Origin: DATADD01 sp046262355
GTDB taxonomy: Bacteria; Actinomycetota; CADDZG01; WHSQ01
DNA: 64,000 nucleotides
NCBI GenBank assembly: GCA_046262355.1
Contig: JBHEMX010000101.1
Location: 1 to 64,000, forward strand
Reading direction: 5' to 3'
Both the position numbers and the translations under genes were made by a program. Under the pieces are notes generated by a model. It ran no database searches. It had not been told where the DNA came from and saw only the letters and a list, made by a program, of their open reading frames with translations. Shown piece by piece: positions 25,698-35,290 of this stretch (positions are counted from its first letter, which is position 1; every line of letters starts with the position of its first letter).

Positions 25698-26289
25698 TTC
25701 TCGCTTGGGCGCGCACGTGGAGGAGTCGCTGCACCACCGTGACGACGGAGAGCCCGGCGAGCACGATGAGGGCCACGGGCACGAGGTTGAGCAGGAGCCC
25801 GAGGATCATCAGGATGATCCTCTCGGCGCGCTCGACTATCCCCACGTTGCATTGGTAGCCGAGGCCTTCGGCGCGCGCCTTCACGTAGGAGACCAGGAAG
25901 GAGGCCACGAGCGCCGCGAGCGCGAGCGCGGCGACCCATCTCTGGTCGCGGCGCGCCGGGTCCGGGGCGACGCCGTAGAGCCACGCCACGGGCGCGAAGA
26001 ACAATGCGTCGGAGAGGCGATCGGCGGTGGAATCCAGGAGCGCGCCCACGCTGTTGCTGTGCCCCTGAGCCTTGGCGACGGCTCCGTCGAGGGTGTCGGC
26101 CACGGCCGCGACGGTGGCCATGACGCCGGCGAACAGCAAGCGGTCGTCGACGATCAGATAACCGACGACCCCCTGGAGAACGACGCCGAGGAGCGTGATC
26201 GCGTTAGGGCTCACGCCGCTGCGCGCGAGACCGCGGCCGACGGGCTTCATGACCACGTCCCAGATGCCGCGGATCTTCTGGTTCAGCAC
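25687..26289 (-). CDS. Phosphatidylinositol phosphate synthase-like CDP-alcohol phosphotransferase
   Basis: An integral membrane enzyme of about six helices that transfers a phosphatidyl group from CDP-diacylglycerol to an alcohol. The 200-residue protein carries D-T-L-D-G-A-V-A-K-A followed by G-A-L-L-D-S-T-A-D-R. All metal-binding Asp residues are present, but the motif's usual Arg after A is Lys. With thrS-HIT before it and the acyltransferase and pimA after it, inositol phosphate is the likely acceptor. Confidence 0.86.
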   Translation of the reverse strand: MLNQKIRGIWDVVMKPVGRGLARSGVSPNAITLLGVVLQGVVGYLIVDDRLLFAGVMATVAAVADTLDGAVAKAQGHSNSVGALLDSTADRLSDALFFAPVAWLYGVAPDPARRDQRWVAALALAALVASFLVSYVKARAEGLGYQCNVGIVERAERIILMILGLLLNLVPVALIVLAGLSVVTVVQRLLHVRAQARSVV

Positions 26290-26425
26290 GAGCGCATCCT
26301 AAGTCGGCGCTTCAACGCCGCGGAGGGAGCTTGCTCTCCTGTTGGTCGCGCCATCTCTCTCGCCCGATGTCCTGCCTACGACTACGATGCTTACCAGACG
26401 AAGCTTCGGAGCTGCAGGGGGGGCC

Positions 26426-28495
26426 GTGAACAGTTATCCGACGGAGAACATCCGCAACGTCGTCCTCGTGGGGCATGCCGGGTCGGGGAAGACGTCGCTC
26501 GTCGAGGCGTTCCTGTTCCGCTCCGGCGCAACGACGAGGCTCGGGAAGACCACGGACGGCAACACCGTTTCCGACTACGACGACGAGGAGATCCGGCGCG
26601 GGAACTCGATCTCGACCTCCCTGGCGCCGGTCGAGTGGGACGGCTGCAAGCTGAACTTCCTCGACGCACCGGGTTACGCGGACTTCGTTGGAGAGATGCG
26701 CTCGGCGATGCGCGTGGCGGATCTCGCGGTGTTCGTCGTCTCCGGAGTCGAGGGCCTCGAGGTCCAGACGCAAGTGGCGTGGAATCACGCGGCCGAGCTC
26801 GAGCTCCCGCGCATCATCTTCGTCAACAAGCTCGATCGCGAGAACTCGTCGTTCCGCAGGACGCTCGAGCAGCTGCGCGAGGCCTTCGGGATGGGTGTCG
26901 CTCCGTTCTCGCTGCCACTCGGACGCGAGCACGACTTCCGCGGTGTCATCTCGGTGATCGACGTCGCCGCATTCTCCTACGACGAGTCGGGAAGGGCGAC
27001 CGAGCAACCCGTGCCGGAGGATCGGGCCGCCCGCGTCGACGAGGTCCGCACGAACCTGCTCGATTCAGTCGCCGAGACCGACGACGAGCTCCTCGAGCGC
27101 TATCTCGAGAGTGGAGAGCTATCGCGCGACGAGATCGGGCGAGCACTGCATGAGGGGCTCGTCCGGGCCAACGTGTTCCCGGTGCTGGTCGGCTCGGCGA
27201 CCAAGCTGATCGGCGTCGATCGGCTGATGGACCTCGTCTCCGCCGCGGGCATCTCGCCGCTCGACCGCCCCCCCGTGCAGAGCCGGGACGGTCAAGCGCG
27301 CGAGGCGAAGCCGGACGCGCCGGCGGCGGCGCTCATCTTCAAGACGATGACGGACCCTTACGTCGGGCGCGTCAGTTTCTTTCGCGTCTACTCGGGGGTC
27401 GTCAGGGGCGACGGCGCGCTGCACAACGCGACCCGCAGCATCGACGAGCGCGTCGGCCACGTCTTCACGATGCGCGGCAAGAGCCAGGAGTCGCTGGCCG
27501 AGGTCGTGGCCGGCGACATCGGAGCCGTGGCCAAGCTCACTCACAGCACGACGGGAGACACGATCGCCGACAAGTCGGCGCCGATCGTCCTCGGCCCGAT
27601 AGAGGCCCCCGAGCCGCTGCTGCCCAAGGCGATCGCGCCGAAGACCAAGGGCGACGAGGACAAGCTCATGATCGGTCTCCAGAAGCTGATCGAGGAGGAT
27701 CCTTCTCTGCGGCTCGAGCGCAACGACGAGACGCACCAGACGATCCTGTGGGGCATGGGCGACGCCCACCTGGACGTCGTCCTGCACCGGCTCAAGGGCA
27801 AGTTCGGCGTGGACGTCGAAGAGGTGCCCTTCAAGGTGCCCTACCGCAGCACCCTCCGGACCAAGGCCGACGCGCTGGGACGCCACGTCAAGCAGTCCGG
27901 CGGACACGGCCAGTACGGCATCTGCAACATCCGCGTCGAGCCGCTGCCTCGGGGCGAGGGCTTCGTCTTCTCCGACAAGGTCTTCGGCGGCTCGGTCCCC
28001 AACCAGTACATCCCCTCCGTCGAGAAGGGGGTGCGCGCCGCGATGGCCACCGGCGTCGGCACGGGGTTCCCCATGATCGACGTGAAGGTGGAGCTCTACG
28101 ACGGCAAGTACCACACGGTCGACTCATCCGACATGGCCTTCCAGCTCGCCGGATCGCAGGCGATGAAGGACGCCGTGGACAAGGCCGGGATCGTCCTGGT
28201 CGAGCCGATCTGGAGCCTTCAGGTGATGGTGCCCGAGGAGCACACGGGCGACATCATGGGAGACCTGCAGAAGCGACGCGGCATCCCCGAGGGCATCGAC
28301 ACGATCGCCGGCGGGCGTCAGATAGTCAAGGCCAAGGTGCCGTTCGCAGGGCTGACTCACTACGCGACGGACCTCCGCTCGATCACCCAGGGACGCGGCA
28401 CCTTCTCGTGGCAGTTCTCGCACTATCAAGAGGTGCCCCACGACCACGCGCAGAAGATCCTCGACGCCGCGGCGGAAGAGTCCGCGCACCACTAG
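26426..28495 (+). CDS. Elongation factor G-like GTPase (EF-G2 type)
   Basis: A 689-residue translational GTPase of the EF-G fold. The P-loop reads G-H-A-G-S-G-K-T-S rather than the EF-G form, the G3 motif is D-A-P-G-Y and G4 is N-K-L-D. This matches the second EF-G-like family of actinobacteria, whose exact cellular role is uncertain. Domains II, III, IV (with G-G-H-G-Q-Y) and V are complete. A GTG preceded by a G-rich ribosome site is used; an ATG 39 bases earlier lacks one. It runs opposite to its neighbours and splits the HIT-PIP synthase linkage. Confidence 0.9.
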   Translation: MNSYPTENIRNVVLVGHAGSGKTSLVEAFLFRSGATTRLGKTTDGNTVSDYDDEEIRRGNSISTSLAPVEWDGCKLNFLDAPGYADFVGEMRSAMRVADLAVFVVSGVEGLEVQTQVAWNHAAELELPRIIFVNKLDRENSSFRRTLEQLREAFGMGVAPFSLPLGREHDFRGVISVIDVAAFSYDESGRATEQPVPEDRAARVDEVRTNLLDSVAETDDELLERYLESGELSRDEIGRALHEGLVRANVFPVLVGSATKLIGVDRLMDLVSAAGISPLDRPPVQSRDGQAREAKPDAPAAALIFKTMTDPYVGRVSFFRVYSGVVRGDGALHNATRSIDERVGHVFTMRGKSQESLAEVVAGDIGAVAKLTHSTTGDTIADKSAPIVLGPIEAPEPLLPKAIAPKTKGDEDKLMIGLQKLIEEDPSLRLERNDETHQTILWGMGDAHLDVVLHRLKGKFGVDVEEVPFKVPYRSTLRTKADALGRHVKQSGGHGQYGICNIRVEPLPRGEGFVFSDKVFGGSVPNQYIPSVEKGVRAAMATGVGTGFPMIDVKVELYDGKYHTVDSSDMAFQLAGSQAMKDAVDKAGIVLVEPIWSLQVMVPEEHTGDIMGDLQKRRGIPEGIDTIAGGRQIVKAKVPFAGLTHYATDLRSITQGRGTFSWQFSHYQEVPHDHAQKILDAAAEESAHH

Positions 28496-28549
28496 GTTCA
28501 CCCGCCTCCACCGTGGCTCTCGCGCCGCCGGGCGACGTCTCGAGGATGG

Positions 28550-29047
28550 TCAGTCGGGAGGCAGCGACGCGAACAGCGGACGCAGCTTGCCCTCGGTGTC
28601 GGCCAGCATCTCGGGAAGGACCTTGGTCTCGCCCACCACGGGCATGAAGTTCGTGTCGCCCCCCCAGCGCGGGACGATGTGCATGTGCAGATGTCCCGGC
28701 ACCCCGGCGCCCGCGATCTCGCCGAGGTTCATGCCCAGGTTGAACCCGTGAGGCTTCATCGCCTCGCGCAAGAGTCGCACGGACGTAAACGTGACGTCCA
28801 TGAGCTCGTGACTCTCGTCGTCTGCGAGGGCGTCGGTTGCTCCGACGTGGCGGGTGGGGGCAACCATGAGATGTCCGGTGTTGTAGGGGAACGCGTTGAG
28901 GATCACGAACACGCGACGCGTCCGATACAGGACCCCGAGCTCCGCATCGTCCTCGCGCTCGAGCGCGTCACAGAAGATGCAGCCGTCGCCGTCGCCCGCC
29001 GTCGAGACGTACTGCGACCTCCACGGGCTCCAGAGGCGCTCCATCAC
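28550..29047 (-). CDS. HIT-family nucleotide hydrolase/phosphorylase
   Basis: A 165-residue histidine-triad protein with the catalytic H-L-H-M-H-I-V near residue 120 and an N-terminal C-I-F-C zinc pair, as in AP4A-phosphorylase-like HIT proteins next to thrS in actinobacteria. It overlaps the thrS stop by 4 bases and probably handles aminoacyl-adenylate or diadenosine products. Confidence 0.9.
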   Translation of the reverse strand: MMERLWSPWRSQYVSTAGDGDGCIFCDALEREDDAELGVLYRTRRVFVILNAFPYNTGHLMVAPTRHVGATDALADDESHELMDVTFTSVRLLREAMKPHGFNLGMNLGEIAGAGVPGHLHMHIVPRWGGDTNFMPVVGETKVLPEMLADTEGKLRPLFASLPPD

Positions 29048-30978
29048 ACGCGTCGTTCATCGATCTCGGCGCGCACAGCCTGCGCGAACTCGTCGACCGG
29101 CACGCCGCGCGTCTCACCGCCGGAGCGCCGTCGCACCGACACGGTCATCGATCCCGCCTCGTCGTCGCCGACCACGAGCATGTACGGCACCTTCTGCATC
29201 TGGTTGCGCCTGATCTTGGCCCCGATCGTGTCGTCCGAATCGTCGACCTCCACGCGGATGCCTCTTCCTGCGAACTTGTCGGCGACCGCGCGCGCGTAGT
29301 CGTTGTGACGGTCGGCGATCGGCACCAGCACCGCCTGAACCGGCGCGAGCCAGGTCGGGAACGCTCCCGCGAAATGCTCGACGAGCACGCCGACGAAGCG
29401 CTCGATCGCGCCGAACAGCGCCCGATGGATCATCACCGGTCGTTTGCGCTCGCCGTCGGCGTCGACGTACTCGATGCCGAAACGCTCGGGCATCTGGAAG
29501 TCGACCTGGATCGTGGCGAGTTGCCAGAAGCGCCCGATCGCGTCGCGCACATCGACATCGATCTTCGGGCCGTAGAACGCGCCGTCACCTTCATCCACGA
29601 CGTAGGCGAGCTCTGCCTTGTCGAGAGCGGCGGGGATCGCCTCCTGGGCGAGATCCCACTCCTCCTGAGAGCCCACGGCGTTCTCGGGCTTGGTCGAGAA
29701 GCGCACCGCGTCGGGCCCGAGGCCGACGGTCGCATAGAGCGCACGCAGGAAGTCGATGGCCCCGACGAGCTCGTCGACCACCTGGTCCGGTCGACAGAAG
29801 ATGTGCGAGTCGTCCTGAGTCAGACCGCGCGCGCGGAGCAGACCGTGAAGGGTTCCCGAGCGCTCGTGCCGGTACACCGTCCCCAGTTCGGAGAGACGTA
29901 CGGGCAGCTCTTTGTAGGAGCGAGTTCTCGAGCGATAGATGAGGACGTGGAAGGGGCAGTTCATCGGCTTGGCGAAGTACTCGGCCTCCTCGGCCTTCAT
30001 CCCCGGATACATGTTCTCTCGGTAGAAATCGAGGTGGCCGCTCGTCGACCACAGCTTGCCCTTGCCGATGTGCGGCGTGTAGACGGGCTCGTAGCCGCGC
30101 TTCAGGTGCAACTGGCGCGAGAGGTCCTCGAGCTCTTTGCGCACGATCGATCCCTTCGGGTGCCATAGCGCCAAGCCCGGACCGACCTCCTCGTCCCACG
30201 AATACAGGTCCAGCTCGCGCCCGAGGCGCCGGTGATCGCGGCGCTCCGCCTCTTCGATGCGATGCAGATACTGCGCCAGGGCATCCTTCGATTCCCATAC
30301 GGTGCCGTAGATGCGCTGCAACATCGGTTTGTGTTCATCGCCGCGCCAGTACGCACCGGCTCCTCGCAGCAACTTGAACGCCTTGATGCGACCGGTGCCG
30401 GGAACGTGCGGGCCGCGGCAGAGGTCGACGAAGCACACCTCTCCCGTGTCGCGCGCGCGGTTGCGGTAGACCGAGATGACCTCACCCTGAGCCCCCTGCT
30501 GGTCGAGCGCGTCGGCGCCCTCGGCGACGCCCTCGATGATCTCGCGCTTGTACGGCTGATCGGCGAACAGCTCGAGCGCCTCATCGCGTTCTAGCTCGGC
30601 GCGCTCGAAGCGCTGGTTGACCGCAACGATGTCCCGCATCTCGGTCTCGATCCGCGCGAGGTCATCCGGAGTGAACGGGCGCTCGACGTCGAAGTCGTAG
30701 TAGAAGCCCTCCTCGATCGGCGGCCCGATCGCGTACTTGGCTTCGGGATAGAGCCTCAGCACGGCCTGGGCGAGGACGTGCGCGGCCGAGTGACGCACGA
30801 TCTCGCGCCCGAGCTCCTCGGCGCCGGAAACGATCACTACGTCGCTGCCCTGCGCGGGCACGTAGGCCAGGTCGCGTTGCTTGTCCTCCGCGACCAGCGC
30901 GACCGCTCCGCTCGCGCCGGCTTCCTTCGCGAGCGCGAAGCCGTCCTTCTTGCCGTCGCCACAGATCTGCGTCGTCAT
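29044..30978 (-). CDS. thrS: Threonine-tRNA ligase
   Basis: Charges tRNA-Thr. The 644-residue class II synthetase has a short TGS-like N-terminus, the editing domain with H-S-A-A-H-V-L and C-x2-G-P-H, then motif 2 Y-R-H-E-R-S-G, the zinc cysteine in M-N-C-P and motif 3 with H-R-A-L-F-G-A-I-E-R. It heads the thrS-HIT pair and overlaps the upstream peptidase gene by 4 bases. Confidence 0.96.
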   Translation of the reverse strand: MTTQICGDGKKDGFALAKEAGASGAVALVAEDKQRDLAYVPAQGSDVVIVSGAEELGREIVRHSAAHVLAQAVLRLYPEAKYAIGPPIEEGFYYDFDVERPFTPDDLARIETEMRDIVAVNQRFERAELERDEALELFADQPYKREIIEGVAEGADALDQQGAQGEVISVYRNRARDTGEVCFVDLCRGPHVPGTGRIKAFKLLRGAGAYWRGDEHKPMLQRIYGTVWESKDALAQYLHRIEEAERRDHRRLGRELDLYSWDEEVGPGLALWHPKGSIVRKELEDLSRQLHLKRGYEPVYTPHIGKGKLWSTSGHLDFYRENMYPGMKAEEAEYFAKPMNCPFHVLIYRSRTRSYKELPVRLSELGTVYRHERSGTLHGLLRARGLTQDDSHIFCRPDQVVDELVGAIDFLRALYATVGLGPDAVRFSTKPENAVGSQEEWDLAQEAIPAALDKAELAYVVDEGDGAFYGPKIDVDVRDAIGRFWQLATIQVDFQMPERFGIEYVDADGERKRPVMIHRALFGAIERFVGVLVEHFAGAFPTWLAPVQAVLVPIADRHNDYARAVADKFAGRGIRVEVDDSDDTIGAKIRRNQMQKVPYMLVVGDDEAGSMTVSVRRRSGGETRGVPVDEFAQAVRAEIDERRV

Positions 30979-32138
30979 GTCCGTCGAGGGATGCTATCCG
31001 CCCACGAGTCGACGAAGCCATCGATGCCCATGCCGATCGTCGCCTTGAGCGCTCGGTCGAGCTGATGGCGGGCGGTGCCCGGAGCGACGGCGCGAGCGCC
31101 CAGACGCCGATAGAACTCAACGAACCCGCGCAGCCCCCACCTCTCGACGAAGAAGGCGACCGCCGACTGCGCCTCCTGATAGCTCATGAAGATGTCCGCA
31201 CCGCTGCCGGTGATGAACTCGTAGTCCTGAGGAAGCCTGCCGTCGAAGTTGCCGGCGTCGACCTGGGCCTCGAAGTAGGCCAGGGTCGCGGGGTCGGCGT
31301 CGTAGCCGACGTAGGAGGCGATCCCTTCCTCGATCACGGTCGGCACGAACGGGCCGCTCACCGCTCTCGTCGCGACGTGCAGCAGCTCGTGGGCCAGGAT
31401 CGTCAGCGTCGATGACGGGTCGCGCCCCTCGAACGCCGGTGGGTTGAGCAGGATGCGGTGGCCCCCGTAGTCGAAGCCGCCGTCGGGGTCCACCGAGGAC
31501 GATGCGAAGGCGACGAAGTTGTCGAGGTCATAGGTCGCCTGAACGAGGGCGCCGAGCTCGGCCGTCGTCGTGGGCAGCAAGATCACGACGTCGTGCGGCC
31601 ACGGCGCGACCCAGAGGCGGTCCACGCGCTCCATCCCCTGCTCCGCGAGCGCGAGCAGGCCTTGGACCGTCGACGCGCACCCGATGCGCGCGCCGCACGG
31701 GTGGCTCAGCAACGAGAAGTGCTCGCTGCGCTGCTCGATCACCGGGCCGTAGTCCCACAGGTGACTGGCCGACGCGAGGCCGACGGAGCGGAAGTCCGAA
31801 TCCGACGCGATCAGCCACCTCCCACCCTCCTTGACGAAGGTGAGAAAGAGATCGTCCCTCGCCGGACGCCTGTCGAAGCGGCCGAGCCGGTAGCGTTCCT
31901 GCGTGAGCGGCGCCGCAACCGCGTCGGCGCCATCGTGGCCGGTTTCATCCGAGGGGCGGGCGAGATCGCCGTAGGCCGACCAGCGCGCCACGAGACGGTA
32001 CGAGGAGAAGGGGACGTGGGCGGCCCAGCGCCACAGCCGCCGCTGCCGCAGCACGAAGCCTGGATCCGATCTGCTGATCGTCGACATGAACGCATCGCGG
32101 TCGCGCTCGATCCAGGCGCGCGAGCGCCGGTCGAGCAA
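30975..32138 (-). CDS. Exported zinc peptidase-like protein, start unresolved
   Basis: At least 387 residues. A gluzincin-type motif A-H-E-L-L-H sits near residue 255 with a downstream E-E-G-I-A-S-Y that can supply the third ligand. The first 150 residues resemble an NTF2-like domain. The first usual start codon (TTG) lies inside that domain. In the same frame 60-100 bases upstream, however, is a clear signal peptide (R-R-A-R-A-A-L-G-C-A-L-V-A-A) ending A-G-A-E, with no ATG, GTG or TTG between it and the previous stop. Either a start codon is lost to a 1-base indel in the GC run near 32235-32250, or an unusual start is used. The gene probably really begins near 32260. Confidence 0.72.
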   Translation of the reverse strand: MLDRRSRAWIERDRDAFMSTISRSDPGFVLRQRRLWRWAAHVPFSSYRLVARWSAYGDLARPSDETGHDGADAVAAPLTQERYRLGRFDRRPARDDLFLTFVKEGGRWLIASDSDFRSVGLASASHLWDYGPVIEQRSEHFSLLSHPCGARIGCASTVQGLLALAEQGMERVDRLWVAPWPHDVVILLPTTTAELGALVQATYDLDNFVAFASSSVDPDGGFDYGGHRILLNPPAFEGRDPSSTLTILAHELLHVATRAVSGPFVPTVIEEGIASYVGYDADPATLAYFEAQVDAGNFDGRLPQDYEFITGSGADIFMSYQEAQSAVAFFVERWGLRGFVEFYRRLGARAVAPGTARHQLDRALKATIGMGIDGFVDSWADSIPRRT

Positions 32139-32327
32139 CGACTGGATCGCATCCCGGTCGCTCGGCGGCGTCTCGGCGCCGGCCCGGGGAGGAAGGGTCA
32201 GGGAAGCCGCGACCAGGGCGCATCCGAGCGCCGCACGCGCGCGCCGCCGACGCGTGCACCGTGAGTATCGCGATCCGCTACCTGCAGGGCAGGCGGCGGG
32301 GCCGGACGCGCGGTTGGCGCCCAGACG

Positions 32328-33242
32328 TTAGCCGGCCTCGGCGGACTGGTAAACGTCGATGAAGCGCCGGTAATTCTCCGAGATCCGCTTCGCCGCCTCG
32401 TCGCGGTCCACGCTGCCGTCGAGATAGCCCTTGAGCGCGTCCCACCAGATCGTCCGCCCGATCGCGAAGCCGACGTATCCGGGCACACCGGCGCCCTGCT
32501 TCAGCCAGTGGTCGACGGCCGCGTCGTCGGCGCCGCGACCCAGGACTACGCACACGACGCCGTCGCGCCCGCCGGTGCGCACGAGCTCTGCGATGCGCTC
32601 ACACGAGCGGCGCTCGTCGATGCCTTCGATCTTCCAGATGTCCGGCTCGACCCCCGCGTCCCGGAGCTGCCGGATGGCGTCTGCCATGAGCTGGGGGCGG
32701 AGCTCCCGGTCGTAACGATCACCGTCGCCGTCGACCGCCTCGAGCTGCTGTGGCTCCGCAGGGACGAGCAGCTCGAACAGGAACTTGCGGTCGTGCTCGT
32801 GGAGCCACTCTCCGAGCGTTGCCAGCCGCTTGCCCTGACGCTCGTTCAAGCCGGCGTCGCCCTCCGGGTTCCATCGAACCAGGACCTTGGAGAAGCTCGG
32901 GTCGAACTCTTCGATGTGTGCCCCGAAGTCGTCGTCGTACTGGAAGTCGAACTCATTCTGACCGCTCTTCTCGACGGGCATCGCCAGCAGCATGCCCTCG
33001 CTCTTCGCCTCGCGCGCGGCGTCCGCTCCGAACTGCTCGTCGATCAGTATCCCGCCCGTTCCCTTGGGGCCTCCCTCTGCGATCGCCTTGCGGAAGCCCT
33101 CGAAGATCAAGCGCTTCGCGTCGATGATCGTGTCCGCCTCCTTTGGACTCGGGTCGCCCTGGATGCCGAACATCTTCTTCTGGAACGACCCTCGATGATC
33201 GAAGGCGAGGATGTAGAGGTTCCCGTCGTATCCCAGCGCCAT
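32328..33242 (-). CDS. DUF2090 / 5-dehydro-2-deoxyphosphogluconate aldolase-like protein
   Basis: A 304-residue TIM-barrel protein related to the DUF2090 part of IolC and to tagatose-bisphosphate aldolases. It begins Y-I-L-A-F-D-H-R-G-S-F, contains G-I-L-I-D-E-Q-F-G and V-L-V-R-W-N-P-E-G, and ends with G-F-A-I-G-R-T-I-W-W, all family landmarks. The kinase half of IolC is absent and no other inositol genes are nearby, so the substrate is open. The ATG has an excellent GAGGAGGT 6 bases upstream. Confidence 0.82.
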   Translation of the reverse strand: MALGYDGNLYILAFDHRGSFQKKMFGIQGDPSPKEADTIIDAKRLIFEGFRKAIAEGGPKGTGGILIDEQFGADAAREAKSEGMLLAMPVEKSGQNEFDFQYDDDFGAHIEEFDPSFSKVLVRWNPEGDAGLNERQGKRLATLGEWLHEHDRKFLFELLVPAEPQQLEAVDGDGDRYDRELRPQLMADAIRQLRDAGVEPDIWKIEGIDERRSCERIAELVRTGGRDGVVCVVLGRGADDAAVDHWLKQGAGVPGYVGFAIGRTIWWDALKGYLDGSVDRDEAAKRISENYRRFIDVYQSAEAG

Positions 33243-33339
33243 GTGCCGACCTCCTCGGATGTGTTGCGATCGTCGGACCACCCGTGCCCCACTAGAGTAG
33301 TTGGCCGGACGGAAGCGCGTACGTCGCCCCGGGAGGGAC

Positions 33340-33651
33340 GTGAACAACGCCGAGCTGGTCAAGCTCCTTCTGCGGGGACAGAACCTCGAACAGATCGGAC
33401 GCATCGAGGACGCCGTCGGGCTCTACGAGCGGGTCGTCGCCGCTGCCTTCGACTCCGCGGGGCCCTACGACCGGCTCATCGCGATCTACTCGGACCGAGC
33501 GAGCCATCGCGACGTCGAGCGGATCGCCGAGCGCGCGTTGGAGAACGTCCACACCCACGCGGCCAAGCGGGCATGGTACGAGCGCACGCGCGCCGAGGCC
33601 CGCAGGGCCGCCCTGCGGGTGCCGCAAGCGGCGCCCAAGCGCACGCGGTGA
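33340..33651 (+). CDS. Small TPR-like helical protein
   Basis: A 103-residue, mostly helical protein with one TPR-like pair (L-E-Q-I-G-R-I-E-D-A-V-G-L-Y-E-R, then Y-D-R-L-I-A-I-Y) and a basic C-terminus. The GTG after GGGAGG is used, though the spacing is only 3; a TTG 39 bases upstream is the alternative. It overlaps the MidA gene by 4 bases. Confidence 0.65.
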   Translation: MNNAELVKLLLRGQNLEQIGRIEDAVGLYERVVAAAFDSAGPYDRLIAIYSDRASHRDVERIAERALENVHTHAAKRAWYERTRAEARRAALRVPQAAPKRTR

Positions 33652-34802
33652 CGGCTCTCGGCGATCTCCTGCTCGAGGAGATCCGCCGCAGCGGTCCGAT
33701 CACGTTCGCCGACTACATGGCGCGCGCCCTCTACGACCCGCAGCACGGCTATTACTCGTCCGGCGCCGAGCGCACGGGGTGGCGCGGCGACTTCGTGACC
33801 TCGGCAGAGGTGGACCCCGCCTTCGGCGAGCTCTGGGCTCGCTTCTTCGAGCAGGCTTGGGAGGCGTGCGGACGGCCCCCCCGCTTCGATCTCGTCGAGG
33901 TGGGCGCAGGGGAGGGTGGGTCTGCTCGGGCCGTGCTGTCCACCGTCGCCGGCGCGTTCCGGGAGGCGCTCTTCTATCGCCTCGTCGAGCCGATCGCCGC
34001 GCTGCGGGCCCGGCAGCGCGCGCTCCTCCGGGGCTTCGAGCGCGTGGGATGGAGCCACGCTCTCGCGGACGTTCCCGTCGCCGCATTCGGGTGCGTGTTC
34101 GCCAACGAGGTGCTCGACAACCTCCCCGTCCACCTCGTCACACTGCGTGACGGGTGCCTGCAGGAGCTGTTGGTCGCGACGCGCGGCGAACGACTCGTCC
34201 TGGTCGAGGACGCACCCCGGGACCCCGGGCCGCTCGAGGCCCATCTCGCTCGAACCGCCGTGAAGCTCGAGGAGGACGCTCGGATCGAGGTGTGCCTGCA
34301 GGTCCACCCCCTCGTGCGCGCCGCTGCGGCGTGCCTGCGCCGAGGCGCCGTGGTGCTCGTGGACTATGGGATGACGGCCGGCGAGCTGGCGCAGCGAGGC
34401 GGCACGCTCGCCCGCTACTCGGGACCACGCGCCGACGACCTCGTGCTCGAAGATCCGGGCGCCGCGGACGTCACCGCGCACGTGAACTGGACCTGGGTGC
34501 GGCTCGCGCTGAAGGACGCGGGTCTGCGCCCTTGGGGGCCTGAAACGCAGCGGGCGACGCTGCGACGCCTCGGGCTGGGCGAGCTCGATGGGCGTCTGCG
34601 GGCCGTGCACCGCGACGCCCTGCGGGCCGGCGACGGCGCCGCGGCCGTGCGGGCGCTGTCCCGACGGCACGGCCTTGCGGCGCTCGCGGATCCGGGCGGG
34701 CTCGGCGGGCTCGGCGTGATGACCGGTTGCGCGAGCATCGAGTTGCCCGGCTCCCCGCGCGCGCACAGGGACCGGCGCGCGGCCGGTCCCTGCTGTGGCT
34801 GA
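33648..34802 (+). CDS. MidA/NDUFAF7-family SAM-dependent methyltransferase
   Basis: A 384-residue protein of the DUF185 (COG1565) family. It starts with I-T-F-A-D-Y-M and Y-D-P-Q-H-G-Y-Y, has the SAM-binding strand L-V-E-V-G-A-G-E-G and the F-A-N-E-V-L-D-N-L-P motif, and ends with a distinct C-terminal helix region. In mitochondria the homologue methylates a complex I subunit; bacterial targets are not settled. Confidence 0.88.
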   Translation: MTALGDLLLEEIRRSGPITFADYMARALYDPQHGYYSSGAERTGWRGDFVTSAEVDPAFGELWARFFEQAWEACGRPPRFDLVEVGAGEGGSARAVLSTVAGAFREALFYRLVEPIAALRARQRALLRGFERVGWSHALADVPVAAFGCVFANEVLDNLPVHLVTLRDGCLQELLVATRGERLVLVEDAPRDPGPLEAHLARTAVKLEEDARIEVCLQVHPLVRAAAACLRRGAVVLVDYGMTAGELAQRGGTLARYSGPRADDLVLEDPGAADVTAHVNWTWVRLALKDAGLRPWGPETQRATLRRLGLGELDGRLRAVHRDALRAGDGAAAVRALSRRHGLAALADPGGLGGLGVMTGCASIELPGSPRAHRDRRAAGPCCG

Positions 34803-34807
34803 GGCTC

Positions 34808-35248
34808 TTAGCCGGACAGTGCAGCCTTGTCGCCGACCTCGATCGAGATCTTGCGGGGCTGAACCTCTTCGGCAACCGGGATCGACACCTGGAGCACGCC
34901 GTCGTCGAACCGAGCCGAGACCTTCTCCACGTCGAGACCCTTGCCGAGCTGGATGCGCTGGGTGAAGTCTCCGTAGAACGTCCCGCGCCGCAGGAAACGC
35001 ACCTTGTCGCGATCGAACGGGAACCTGCGGCTGCCGTTGATGACCAGCACGTTCTCCTGCACCGTGACCTCGACGTCCTCGGCGGCCACGCCGGGCAGGT
35101 CCATGCGCACGACGAGTTGTTCGTCGTTGTGGAAGATGTCGCTCGGCACGTCGAAGCCGCCGGTCGGCCACTTGGTCGTCTCGGAGCCGAAGAGGCGGCC
35201 TAAGAGATCCTCGAAGTCCGTCGAGCCCTGCAGGGAGCCGTTACGCAT
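34808..35248 (-). CDS. Hsp20/alpha-crystallin small heat-shock protein
   Basis: A 146-residue small heat-shock chaperone that holds unfolding proteins. The alpha-crystallin domain shows the expected strands (V-R-M-D-L-P-G-V, V-L-V-I-N-G-S-R-R-F) and D-G-V-L-Q-V-S-I-P, followed by the I-S-I-E-V tail. The ATG has AAGGAGGTGA upstream; a GTG one codon earlier is also possible. A strong promoter and a HAIR-type operator lie just upstream, so it is probably controlled by the HspR encoded in this window. Confidence 0.93.
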   Translation of the reverse strand: MRNGSLQGSTDFEDLLGRLFGSETTKWPTGGFDVPSDIFHNDEQLVVRMDLPGVAAEDVEVTVQENVLVINGSRRFPFDRDKVRFLRRGTFYGDFTQRIQLGKGLDVEKVSARFDDGVLQVSIPVAEEVQPRKISIEVGDKAALSG

Positions 35249-35290
35249 CACACGTCACCTCCTTGGAAGCTTGCCGTACTTGTTGGGTCC

